NCBI GenBank assembly: GCA_029245025.1
Contig: JAQWQC010000034.1
Span: 186,001 to 250,000, forward strand
DNA from: Rhodospirillaceae bacterium
Lineage (GTDB): Bacteria; Pseudomonadota; Alphaproteobacteria; Rhodospirillales; Rhodospirillaceae
DNA length: 64,000 bases
Reading direction: 5' to 3'
Below are positions 16,132 to 24,569 of this stretch, piece by piece. Below the pieces are notes generated by a model. It saw only the letters and a program-made list of their open reading frames with translations, was not told the DNA's origin and did not search any database. The translations under genes were made by a program, and so were the position numbers. Each line of letters opens with the position of its first letter. Positions within the stretch are counted from its first letter, which is position 1.

Positions 16132-17763
16132 ATGAGTCGCATTCTTTCAACCGCCCTGATCGCAATCACTCTGTCGCTCGGTTTTGTTGGAGCGGCCTGG
16201 TCTCATGCGGTGTTGCTAGGATCAACGCCCGCTGCAGAGGCGAGCCTCGATGTGTCACCCAAAGAAATTATTTTTAATTTCAATGAGAACGTCGGTCCCA
16301 TTTTCATAAAGGTGCTTGATCGAACCGGAAAAGAAGTTGGCAATCCAGGTGAATGGCGCGTCGATGGCAACGACGTCCTGATGTCTCTCAATGGTGAGCT
16401 GCCAAACGGAACTTATATCGCGACATACCGTGTGATCTCTGCAGACACTCATCCCGTTGGCGGCAGTGTGGTCTTTGCTGTCGGCGAAGAGGTTGCCTCC
16501 ATGGGCGATGTAGCAGCTGCCGGCGGTGAGACCAGCGGATGGGTCATTCCTGTCGCTATCAACCGATATATCCAATACGGCGCCATGTTGTTGGCAGCTG
16601 GTGCGGCATTGTTCATCGTCGGTATGTCTGTGCCCGGTGCTGTGGAACCATCAGTCTACAAAATGGGACGCACTTCTGCCGCTGTTGCTGCGGTGACTTA
16701 TGTATTAGCTCTTGGTTTTGGCGGTGCTGAGATGATGCTTGGCGGACCGACGGCGATATTCTCCATGGATGCGTGGTCGCAAAGTATGGCCTCTACGCTG
16801 GCGCCTAGCGCACTTATTGGCATACCCGGTTTGCTTGTCTTGTACATCGCTTTTGGCAAGGGGCCAGAAGGGAAGTCTTCGCCGCTGCTGATTGCTGGTG
16901 CAGCTATTGCCGTGGCGAGTTTCTTGGTGACAGGGCATGCCGCGACAGCCGCACCTGTTTGGCTGATGGCGCCAATGGTCGCCGTGCATTTGTTTTGCGC
17001 CGCTTTTTGGATTGCGGCTTTGTATCCTTTGGCAAAGACAGCGCAAGTGGCAGAGGTCACTGAAGCGGGGGCTGTGATGACCCAGTTCTCCGAGCGAGCT
17101 GTCTGGACTGTCGGTGCTTTATTCCTCTCCGGTGCTGTGATCACGTGGACCCAAGTCGAGGGACTGCAAAATATGCTGACGACAGACTATGGCCTGCGGC
17201 TCACCGCGAAGATTGCCATCTTTGTAATGCTGCTCGGTTTGGCGGCGATGAACAAAATGGTGTTGACGCCAGCACTTGAAAAAGGCGATGCCGCTGCATC
17301 GGGCAAGCTGCGCCGTTCCATTAAGTTTGAATACGCTGCGATGGTTCTCATTATAGGGGCTGCCGTATCACTGACGCTCGCTACACCGCCGCGTGCGACC
17401 ATGGATATGGAAGGTGGTGGCGGTATGGCCATGGGGGGCGGTTTCACGACCTCCGTGATCAAGGGTAAGTATACGGCAGAAGTTAGTGTCGACCCCGCCG
17501 GAACCACAGCATCTAACATGGTAATGGTCAGTTTTAAGGATGATGCGGGGAACCCCGTTGAAATGGTCGATGTGACAATTTCTTGGGCGCTGCCAACGGC
17601 TGGTCTGGAAGGCATCGACGGACGCGGGGAAATGGTGACCCCAGGCATGTACCACTTCATGTTTGATCAACTCATCATTCCGGGTGAGTGGGATGCCCGC
17701 ATTGATGCGTTTGTTGACGATTTCGACAAGCAAATCTTCCGTACCACGGTGCCGATCAAATAA
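16132..17763 (+). CDS. CopC-CopD fusion with C-terminal YtkA/FixH-like domain
   Basis: 543 residues in three parts. Residues 1-125 form a CopC beta-barrel after a signal peptide ending GAAWS. Its N-terminal His25 (HAVLLGSTPAAEASLD) and DTHPVGGSVVF are the copper ligands of CopC. Residues about 140-415 form an eight-helix CopD membrane domain, which moves copper across the inner membrane. After a Met/Gly-rich linker (MDMEGGGGMAMGGG), about residues 435-543 resemble the YtkA/FixH beta-sandwich (VSFKDDAGNPVEMVDVTISW, then GEWDARI). Three-part fusions of this kind couple periplasmic copper capture to import. It follows the YcnI-like gene by 114 bp. Confidence 0.9.
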   Translation: MSRILSTALIAITLSLGFVGAAWSHAVLLGSTPAAEASLDVSPKEIIFNFNENVGPIFIKVLDRTGKEVGNPGEWRVDGNDVLMSLNGELPNGTYIATYRVISADTHPVGGSVVFAVGEEVASMGDVAAAGGETSGWVIPVAINRYIQYGAMLLAAGAALFIVGMSVPGAVEPSVYKMGRTSAAVAAVTYVLALGFGGAEMMLGGPTAIFSMDAWSQSMASTLAPSALIGIPGLLVLYIAFGKGPEGKSSPLLIAGAAIAVASFLVTGHAATAAPVWLMAPMVAVHLFCAAFWIAALYPLAKTAQVAEVTEAGAVMTQFSERAVWTVGALFLSGAVITWTQVEGLQNMLTTDYGLRLTAKIAIFVMLLGLAAMNKMVLTPALEKGDAAASGKLRRSIKFEYAAMVLIIGAAVSLTLATPPRATMDMEGGGGMAMGGGFTTSVIKGKYTAEVSVDPAGTTASNMVMVSFKDDAGNPVEMVDVTISWALPTAGLEGIDGRGEMVTPGMYHFMFDQLIIPGEWDARIDAFVDDFDKQIFRTTVPIK

Positions 17764-17776
17764 GACGGAGCGACAC

Positions 17777-19192
17777 ATGATACTGACGGTAGCCCGAAAA
17801 GAGTTTCGGGAAATCATTCGCGACGGTCGCATTAAATGGTCGGCCCTCATTCTGGCGGTCATGCTTGTTGCTGCATTGGCATCGGCAGGTCAGCGCTTTG
17901 CAGACATTTCGGCAGAGCGAGAGTCGGCCCAAGAAGTCGTCAATGCGCAGTTCGCAGCCCAGGGGGAGAAGAATCCTCACGCTGCAGCTCACTACGGGCT
18001 CTACGCATTTAAGCCTGTTACACCCTTATCGTTCTTTGATACAGGCGTCGGCAGTTATACGGGAGTGTCAATCTGGCTCGAGGCTCACAATCAAAATGAT
18101 GCGGAAGGGGAGCCGGCTCGCGATGCGACAGCTATTGCGCGGTTTGGTGAGCTAACAGCGGCCTTCACTTTGCAGATGTTGTTGCCTTTGTTGGTCATTC
18201 TATTGGCGTTCCCATCATTTGCCGGTGAACGGGAAGCTGGAACGTTGCGCCAAGTATTGAGTATGCAAGTGGCGCCGGTTCAATTGTTGTTTGGCAAGGC
18301 GCTGGGGGCAGCTGGAGCTTTGAGTGTATTCATAGGCCCCATCTTATTGCTTGGCCTTATAGGCCTTGTTGTTGCCCCAGGTGGTCTTGGGTATCTGGGT
18401 CATGGCGTTGTATTGGTTATCGTGTACGTCATTTATGCGCTGATTTTTTTGTTCCTCACCTTAGCGGTGTCGGCCAATGTCAAATCCGCGCAAGCCGCGC
18501 TTGTGGTTATGGTTGGGTTTTGGGCGGTGTCCAGCTTCGTTCTGCCCCGTGCGGCGTCTGATGTATCTCGGCTTTTGTATCCGACGCCAACTGCGGTTTC
18601 TTTCCAGGCCAATATTGATGAGGCGATGCAGTCGGGGATTGATGGCGTCAGCCCCGATACGGTCGTGCAGCAGCGTCAGAAACAAACGTTAGAGTTATAC
18701 AAAGTTGAGACTGTCGAAGAGCTGCCAATCAATTTCCAGGGAATAATATTTGATCTCCAGGAAAAGTTAGGTAACGAAGTCTTCGATAAATACTACGGTG
18801 AGCTTTACGCCATTTTTGACCAACAAACCGGACTCCACCAGGCATTCAGCATCGGCTCTCCGCGCATGGCAACCCAGTTGGCGTCTATGGAATTGTCGGG
18901 CACATCTCTCAACCAGCATCTGGAATTTACAAATCAAGCGGAACGTTATCGCCGAGATTTGATCGAAGGTATGAACCAAGACATCACCTTCAACTCAGAG
19001 GCGGGGCAGGCAGACTACCGCGCCGACTCAGCTCTGTGGGCGTCAATCGAACCGTTCGAATACCAGCCTGCATCGCTGGGCGCCTTGCTGACTCGTCTTG
19101 GTCCGAGTTTCATGGTGATGTTTCTGTGGTTGGCTTTGTCTATTGTTGCCGGCGTCTTGGCCGTGCGCAAAGTCAAAGTCACGCTGGGTTAG
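17777..19192 (+). CDS. ABC-2-type permease, DUF3526 family, subunit 1
   Basis: 471 residues from the ATG at 17777. An N-terminal cytosolic segment (TVARKEFREIIRDGRIKW) and one helix are followed by a large periplasmic loop, then five or so helices (LQMLLPLLVILLAFPSFAGEREAGTLRQVLS is the signature ABC-2 coupling region), a second extracytoplasmic segment and a last helix. This is the DUF3526/NosY-like layout. The gene starts 13 bp after the CopCD fusion and 11 bp before a paralogous permease, so all three are cotranscribed. No ATP-binding subunit is adjacent. Cargo unknown; a copper-related role is inferred only from operon position. Confidence 0.85.
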   Translation: MILTVARKEFREIIRDGRIKWSALILAVMLVAALASAGQRFADISAERESAQEVVNAQFAAQGEKNPHAAAHYGLYAFKPVTPLSFFDTGVGSYTGVSIWLEAHNQNDAEGEPARDATAIARFGELTAAFTLQMLLPLLVILLAFPSFAGEREAGTLRQVLSMQVAPVQLLFGKALGAAGALSVFIGPILLLGLIGLVVAPGGLGYLGHGVVLVIVYVIYALIFLFLTLAVSANVKSAQAALVVMVGFWAVSSFVLPRAASDVSRLLYPTPTAVSFQANIDEAMQSGIDGVSPDTVVQQRQKQTLELYKVETVEELPINFQGIIFDLQEKLGNEVFDKYYGELYAIFDQQTGLHQAFSIGSPRMATQLASMELSGTSLNQHLEFTNQAERYRRDLIEGMNQDITFNSEAGQADYRADSALWASIEPFEYQPASLGALLTRLGPSFMVMFLWLALSIVAGVLAVRKVKVTLG

Positions 19193-19203
19193 GAGAGACT
19201 TAG

Positions 19204-20634
19204 ATGACCGGGTTTAAGTCCGTCTTTTTCCAGGAATGGGTGATTCTTAAACACAACAGCACCTGGTGGGCCATTCTTGGTCTGTTGCTGATGCTGACTG
19301 TCCTGGCTGCTCTCAACGGTTCAGCGCGCACCAATCAGATGGCAGAGATGGGCGCCGGGTTGAACCAAAGTGAGATGCAGACCCAGGCTGCCCTACAATC
19401 GGCCGTGGCACGTTGGGAAGCAAACCCCGAAGGGGACCCGCCCTCAGTCGCCAGTCCAGGTGCACTCGGGCTTTCTGTTTTGAGCCATTACACCGTATTG
19501 CCGCCGACGCCACTGGCGGCGTTGTCTATCGGTCAAACGGACGTGCAGCCGACCTATTACAAAGTGACGGCACATCCGGCTTTGACTTTTCTAAACGAGG
19601 CAGAGATTCAGAACCCACTTAACGTTCTGGCTGGCAGTTTCGATGTTGCCTTTGTCATCGTATTCCTCTTACCGATCTTTATCGTCGCTCTGACCTTTGA
19701 TTTGATGTCCAAAGAGAAAGAGCGTGGCGTTCTGAGCTTGGTGCTGGCTCACGGCGTATCTAAGACCGCATTCATTATTGCCAAGGGCGCGGCGCGCGCG
19801 CTGCTTATCTTTACGTTATTGCTTCTTGTCGGATTAGCAGCGGTTGCACTGACCGAGCCCGACCTGGGCAGTGGCGCCATGTGGGTGCGGTTTGGATTGT
19901 GGTTTTTGGTTGTGTCGCTCTACGCCTTCTTTTGGTTTGCCTTGGCGTTGTTCGTCAATTCACTAAACAAGCCTTCTGTTACCAATGGCGTGATTCTGGC
20001 TAACCTTTGGTTGGTGTTTGTGGTGGTTATACCGGCGCTGGTTAATGTTGCGGCGACAACGCTGTATCCTGCGCCGTCTCGGGTTGAATTGACCACCGAA
20101 ATGCGTGAAGCCACGGAAATCGCAGACCAAGAGTCAGCTGAGTCTCGTGAGGCGTTTTTCTTTGATCACCCAGAAATGGTTAGCGGTGATGCCAATGCGG
20201 ATCAGTTTTTCCTTCAGGTTCTGGCAACAGACTCAGCTGTCGAGCGGGCAATTGAACCGCTGATGGAAGAGTTTGATGCGCAGGCTCAGCGTCGGCAGGA
20301 TGTTGTAGACCTTTTGCAATACGTATCACCTGCGATCATGGCACAAAATGCGCTCAACGCCGTCTCGGGCACTGGCACGGAACGGTTTACTGATTTCGTC
20401 AACCAAGTGCTGACCTTCCATGAAAACTGGCGCGGATTTTTCACCAGTCGTATTGTTAAAGGCAGTCGCATGTCGGCCGCGGAATTCGATGAAATTCCGG
20501 CCTATAAGTATCAGTCTTTGGCCACGGCGAGCGTTTTGCGCTCCGCACTCAGTCCAGCAACCGGTCTCTCGATTTTCGTATTGATCCTGGGATTTTGGTC
20601 CGCACGTAGGTACGCGCGTTACCCGGCAGTCTAA
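19204..20634 (+). CDS. ABC-2-type permease, DUF3526 family, subunit 2
   Basis: 476 residues and clearly related to the preceding permease. It has an N-terminal helix after EWVILKHNSTWWAILG, then a periplasmic domain, the coupling region FDLMSKEKERGVLSLVLAHGV, five helices, a long second periplasmic stretch (about 300-430) and a final helix. Such pairs normally form a heterodimer driven by one ATPase encoded next to them. Here the next genes are on the other strand and no ATPase is seen anywhere in the window, so one must be supplied from elsewhere or the pair is incomplete. Confidence 0.85.
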   Translation: MTGFKSVFFQEWVILKHNSTWWAILGLLLMLTVLAALNGSARTNQMAEMGAGLNQSEMQTQAALQSAVARWEANPEGDPPSVASPGALGLSVLSHYTVLPPTPLAALSIGQTDVQPTYYKVTAHPALTFLNEAEIQNPLNVLAGSFDVAFVIVFLLPIFIVALTFDLMSKEKERGVLSLVLAHGVSKTAFIIAKGAARALLIFTLLLLVGLAAVALTEPDLGSGAMWVRFGLWFLVVSLYAFFWFALALFVNSLNKPSVTNGVILANLWLVFVVVIPALVNVAATTLYPAPSRVELTTEMREATEIADQESAESREAFFFDHPEMVSGDANADQFFLQVLATDSAVERAIEPLMEEFDAQAQRRQDVVDLLQYVSPAIMAQNALNAVSGTGTERFTDFVNQVLTFHENWRGFFTSRIVKGSRMSAAEFDEIPAYKYQSLATASVLRSALSPATGLSIFVLILGFWSARRYARYPAV

Positions 20635-20744
20635 GTCAAAAAAAGACAGATCGTTTGGGGGGCCGATTCTGCGTCCGTCATCTCAGTTGTACTGAAAGCA
20701 TCGAGAATGGTATTTAGGATTCGTGTTTCATTCCCAGGTGGAGA

Positions 20745-21095
20745 TTACGTGTGCGGGCGGCGAACAATAATTAATTCGTTGGCAAGTGAGATCCAAACGC
20801 GCTGTTTTCCATAGCCAAGAAAAATCACCATGTCTTTGGCAAGGTATTCTTCCGGCGCCACCGAGGCCGAATACAGAATATGCATCATCCATAGTCTGCT
20901 CGGTTGCAGTTCCAGGCCGCTAATGAACAACAGGAGGACGGCGCCGAATTCAGCTAAGCGCAGTACATCCTCAGCGTCTGGAATGATGCCCAGCGCATAC
21001 GGGCCGATAATAAATCCGGCAGCTAGGCAGCCAAAAATTGCTTCCAGACCAAGGCGACGGGACAACGACAGCGGCAGCGAGAAACTCCATGACAC
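20745..21095 (-). pseudogene. Remnant of a Kef-type cation:proton antiporter
   Basis: A 116-codon frame starting with GTG. Its first 70 residues match the start of CPA2/Kef transporters closely (SRRLGLEAIFGCLAAGFIIGP, then DAEDVLRLAEFGAVLLLFISGLEL and QPSRLW). A full protein has 380-600 residues with 12 helices; here homology stops after RLW and the last 45 residues are unrelated. The first few residues of the N-terminal helix are also missing. It is too short to transport and is best read as a decayed gene. It lies downstream of cysE on the same strand. Confidence 0.7.
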
Positions 21096-21180
21096 CTCAG
21101 GCGAGTCTGACCGTCAGGACTTGGGCGTTCAGTGGCGAAGGTGCAAGGGCAGTCGGTCGTCGTTTTTGGTTGTGACCGAT

Positions 21181-21915
21181 CTATTGAATATCTGACCTTT
21201 GGGTGGTGCTTGTGCCGTCGTCTGGCCGCGTCACCGGTGTTGATGCAGTTTTGACAATCTCTGACTCAAAGTCCGAGATGCGGGTGCGCAAGGTCTCAAT
21301 TTCAGCCATTAGGCCTTCGATCACCTTCGCCGTTGGGTCGGGTAGGTCACCGCGGGTCACGCCATAGGGTTCGAAGGCGTCTTCACTGGTTTTGTCTGGT
21401 GACGCGATGAGTCGAGCAGGAATGCCGACTGCCATGGCGCCACGTGGGACGTCTTTAGTCACGACAGCATTCGCGCCGATGCGTGCGCATTCATGCACAG
21501 TAATAGGGCCAAGCACTTGAGCGCCGGCACCGATGACTGCATGAGCTAGTATCGTGGGGTGGCGGCACCCACGGACCCCGTCATGGGGGGAGAGACCACC
21601 GAGGGTCACCCCGTGATAGAGGGTGACATCATCACCAATACGCGCTGTCTCACCGATCACTACTCCCTGTCCATGATCAATGAACAGTCGAGCACCGATG
21701 GTTGCGGCAGGATGAATTTCGATACCGCTGAGTAGCCGCCCGGCCTCGGATGTCAATCGTCCAAGGAAATGAAGTCCATGACGCCACAGAAAATTGGCGG
21801 CACGATGAAAGATCAGCGCCCGCACCCCAGGATAGAGCAACGCAATTTGCAGCAGAGACCGTGCGGCCGGGTCCCGTTTTTGGATAGAGCGAAGGGTGTA
21901 AACAATGCTGGACAT
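21181..21915 (-). CDS. cysE: Serine O-acetyltransferase
   Basis: Acetylates L-serine with acetyl-CoA to O-acetylserine, the carbon acceptor for cysteine synthesis; cytosolic. 244 residues of the short EpsC type: an alpha-helical N-terminus ([32 protein letters not shown]), then a left-handed hexapeptide beta-helix with the hallmark [23 protein letters not shown] and [10 protein letters not shown]. The active-site His residues lie in IDHGQG and YHGVTLGG. The C-terminal 60 residues (with ISDFESEIV) form an extra tail with coiled-coil character. SD-like AGGAATG precedes the ATG. Divergent from the Lrp-type regulator, sharing a 258-bp AT-rich gap. Confidence 0.93.
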   Translation of the reverse strand: MSSIVYTLRSIQKRDPAARSLLQIALLYPGVRALIFHRAANFLWRHGLHFLGRLTSEAGRLLSGIEIHPAATIGARLFIDHGQGVVIGETARIGDDVTLYHGVTLGGLSPHDGVRGCRHPTILAHAVIGAGAQVLGPITVHECARIGANAVVTKDVPRGAMAVGIPARLIASPDKTSEDAFEPYGVTRGDLPDPTAKVIEGLMAEIETLRTRISDFESEIVKTASTPVTRPDDGTSTTQRSDIQ

Positions 21916-22030
21916 GACATTCCTGGCTAAGTGTCTGGACTCTAGAGCAAATCACAGGTTGCCGGACCGCTGACATACGGCTGGAGACTGGCTAAAGCAA
22001 CCCGCCTAAGGGTCATAGTGGCATGAAAAT

Positions 22031-22086
22031 AGAAAAATATTCTCTATTTAAAAAAATATTGATTGCAAATAAGGAAAATATTCTTC
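22031..22086 (+). promoter_or_regulatory. Three phased AATATT sites upstream of the Lrp-type gene
   Basis: AT-rich stretch in the cysE-lrp gap. The core AATATT recurs with its ATATT at 22037, 22056 and 22078, i.e. 19 and 22 bp apart (about two helical turns each). The outer two lie in GAAAAATATTC and GAAAATATTC. Lrp/AsnC octamers wrap DNA at such spacing, so autoregulation and control of cysE are plausible. Inferred from pattern alone. Confidence 0.4.
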
Positions 22087-22173
22087 TATGAACGTCACAA
22101 CTTACCTATAAGCAGCATTATTCACTCTTAGGCCGGAAACAAATTCTGAGCCAGTTCCTACAAGGATATCGCC

Positions 22174-22641
22174 ATGGACCCCATCGACCGCAAAATCTTG
22201 GCCCAGTTGCAGGCTGACGCCTCTATGTCTATCGCCGACATCGCAACCAATGTTGGTCTGTCACAGACCCCCTGCTGGAAGCGCATTCAAAAAATGGAAG
22301 CTGCCGGAGTCATTAAAGGGCGGGTTGCTTTGCTCAGCGGCAAAAAGTTAAACCTCGGTCTCACGGTTTTCGTTCAACTCCGCACTAAGCAGCATGATGA
22401 AGTTTGGCTGACTAAATTCGCCCGCGCGGTGAGGGAGATGCCGGAGGTAGTCGAGGTTTATCGCATGGCCGGCGACATTGATTACTTGTTGCGTGTCGTC
22501 GTGCGGGACACTGATGCCTACGACCGTTTCTATAAGACCCTCATTAAAAAGGTCCCGCTTCACGATGTGTCCTCGTCCTTCGCTATGGAAGAGATCAAAT
22601 ACACAACGGCGCTACCGATTGACATTGAGCGGGCGGCTTAG
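22174..22641 (+). CDS. Lrp/AsnC-family transcriptional regulator
   Basis: 155 residues, the standard length. An N-terminal winged helix-turn-helix (DPIDRKILAQLQADASMSIADIATNVGLSQTPCWKRIQKMEAAGVI) is followed by the RAM ligand-binding domain (VVEVYRMAGDIDYLLRVVVRDTDAYDRFY). It ends with TTALPI, typical of the family. These regulators sense amino acids and form octamers. It faces cysE divergently and is followed by a convergent M20 amidohydrolase, so sulfur-amino-acid or peptide-derived ligands are reasonable candidates. Its own upstream region has phased AATATT elements. Confidence 0.92.
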   Translation: MDPIDRKILAQLQADASMSIADIATNVGLSQTPCWKRIQKMEAAGVIKGRVALLSGKKLNLGLTVFVQLRTKQHDEVWLTKFARAVREMPEVVEVYRMAGDIDYLLRVVVRDTDAYDRFYKTLIKKVPLHDVSSSFAMEEIKYTTALPIDIERAA

Positions 22642-22730
22642 AGCAGCCCCATAGATTGAGAGGTAAGTACACCAATTTGTTTGAGTTGCGATATCGCGTG
22701 GGAAAGTAATATCGAACCTGCTAGCAGCAT

Positions 22731-24191
22731 TCATCTCACACTCACGGGAGCCATTTGTCTTGCAGGGATCAGAGTTTCGAACGGTGCATCGCCACGACTC
22801 TTGCGCCAGTCTGCTTTGACCCTTTCCATTAATGCAGGGTCGGTATAAAGGTCGATGGCTGTCGCGGTCATGGTTTTCGCAGCTGTGACCAAGGCCTTTG
22901 TGCCGATGGTTGTTCCTGTGGCTGCTACCACTGGCCATGAATGGGTTGGTAGGCCATAGCCGTAGGACGCGACTCCTAACCCGCCGATCGGCACAAACCA
23001 GGAAATGTCACCGACATCTGTTGAGGCGCGCGCTGGCGTCGGTTCATCCGGCAAAGGTTGGATGTGTGTGGCCAGCGCGGGAGTATCATCGCTGATAATG
23101 CGGCCAAACGGGTCTTGGAATTCCAGCTGGGTTGTCCGCGCAAAAGTGATCTCTTGGTCCCCCCACTTCGGTGCGCCTATGGCCGACAAGTTCTTGTGGG
23201 TTTGCTCGGATAACGCACGCACTGTAATCATTTCGTGAATCTCAGATTGAATTTCAACCGCCTCCAATTCGGTTCGACTCATCTTGGCCGCGGCTTCGGC
23301 AATCTCTTTGATCCACCCGAAATAGCTAGTGACATCCTCAAAGGTATCAGCGCGGATGTAATACCAAACCTCAGCTTCCGGTGGCACAACGTTCGGCTGT
23401 CCCCCGCCTTTGGTGATGACGTAGTGAATGCGCGCGTCGGGTTTAATGTGTTCGCGCATGTAATTGACCCCGGCGCTCATCAACTCAACACCGTCTAGAG
23501 CAGACCGGCCTGACCAAGGCATGGCTGACGCGTGGGCCGCTGAGCCACGGAACATAAATTTAACGTTGGCGATCGCCTTGGTATTTCCGTAGGACGCGCG
23601 ATTCTGGTCACTTGGGTGCCAATTCAAAATGACATCATCCTCTTTGAAGTAGCCGGCTCTGAGCATGTACACCTTGCCAATACCAGTTTCTTCCGCAGGT
23701 GTGCCGTATAGTTTGATCGTGCCTTCAAAGGCCCCGGACGCAATCAACTCTTTGATCGCCATGGCCGCCCCGGCGGAGCCGACACCGAATACCGAATGAC
23801 CGCAGGCGTGACCCGCTTCAGGGTTGGGGCCGAGTGTCGGCACCGGGCTCGCGGCTTGTGAGACTCCAGGCAAAGCGTCAAACTCCGCCAATATGCCGAT
23901 CACCGGCCCGCTGTCCCCATAGGTGGCTATGAACGCGGTCGGCATTCCGGCGACACCGGACTCAACTGAAAACCCATTATCGATCAGTAAGTCCTGTAGT
24001 TCTTTGGATGATTTGTTCTCCGCCAAGCCTATCTCGGCATAGGACCAAATATTTTGATTGGCCACTTCTAGGACTTGAGTTTGGGTGTCGAGCCATGACC
24101 ACGCATCGCGCTTAAGATTATCGATATCTGCAGCGATGGATGAGGTTGTGCAAACCACAAGTGCAGCTGACATGAGTGCAATTCTGATCAT
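22731..24191 (-). CDS. Secreted M20-family amidohydrolase (AbgB-like)
   Basis: 486 residues from the chosen start, which opens a clean signal peptide (MIRIALMSAALVVCTTSSIAA). A GGAG lies 9 bp before it; a longer frame would add 15 unlikely residues. The mature protein is an M20D-type metal amidohydrolase: AGHACGHSVFG (metal ligands), EETGIGKVYMLRAG (catalytic Glu), WHPSDQN and the C-terminal YGLPTHSWPVVAATGTTIG. AbgB-like enzymes split p-aminobenzoyl-glutamate or similar acyl-amino acids. Most are cytosolic, so export is notable. It is the last gene before the convergent Lrp-type gene. Confidence 0.88.
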   Translation of the reverse strand: MIRIALMSAALVVCTTSSIAADIDNLKRDAWSWLDTQTQVLEVANQNIWSYAEIGLAENKSSKELQDLLIDNGFSVESGVAGMPTAFIATYGDSGPVIGILAEFDALPGVSQAASPVPTLGPNPEAGHACGHSVFGVGSAGAAMAIKELIASGAFEGTIKLYGTPAEETGIGKVYMLRAGYFKEDDVILNWHPSDQNRASYGNTKAIANVKFMFRGSAAHASAMPWSGRSALDGVELMSAGVNYMREHIKPDARIHYVITKGGGQPNVVPPEAEVWYYIRADTFEDVTSYFGWIKEIAEAAAKMSRTELEAVEIQSEIHEMITVRALSEQTHKNLSAIGAPKWGDQEITFARTTQLEFQDPFGRIISDDTPALATHIQPLPDEPTPARASTDVGDISWFVPIGGLGVASYGYGLPTHSWPVVAATGTTIGTKALVTAAKTMTATAIDLYTDPALMERVKADWRKSRGDAPFETLIPARQMAPVSVR

Positions 24192-24248
24192 CGATATTCT
24201 CCATTCTTCTCGTGTAAAACAAAGAGTGTCAGTCAAACTAGAAACGAG

Positions 24249-24566
24249 TCAAACCAGGTTTTGGATTCTTACAGGGTGCTCGGATCTATCCCTCGGGCTT
24301 TGGCGCGTTTGTCCCAATGCTTGTGCACCGGTACCAGCAGCTCCCACCGTATGAGCGATCGTTTTGAGGCTTGGAATTGCGGCCAATTGCCGGTCAAGAA
24401 ATTTAAGAAGACCTGACAAGAGCTCGGCTATTTTTGGTCTCTCAGTCCTCAGGATTTGTAAATAGGGTCGGCGAATACTGAGCAGGACCGCTTCGCTAAT
24501 TGAACACAGAAACGAGACAACGAGAGTAAGCCTTACGTACGCAATTAACCAACCCATATTTTCCAA
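24249..24566 (-). pseudogene. Remnant of a CNNM/CorC (DUF21) transporter
   Basis: A 105-codon frame whose first 80 residues match the DUF21 membrane domain of CNNM/CorC-type Mg2+/Co2+ exporters: one helix with SFLCSISEAVLLSI, then LLKFLDRQLAAIPSLKTIAHTVGAAGTGAQALG. Full-length members have 340-440 residues with two CBS domains. Here homology stops at ALG and 20 unrelated residues lead to the stop. It sits between two secreted hydrolase genes on the same strand, 3 bp after the M29-like gene. Best read as a deletion remnant, though a short membrane peptide could still be made. Confidence 0.7.
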
Positions 24567-24569
24567 GCC

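Noticed and set aside
22687-22698. GCGATATCGC palindrome between the Lrp gene and the M20 gene
   Set aside because: Short and in a convergent 3' gap; such 10-bp palindromes are expected by chance.
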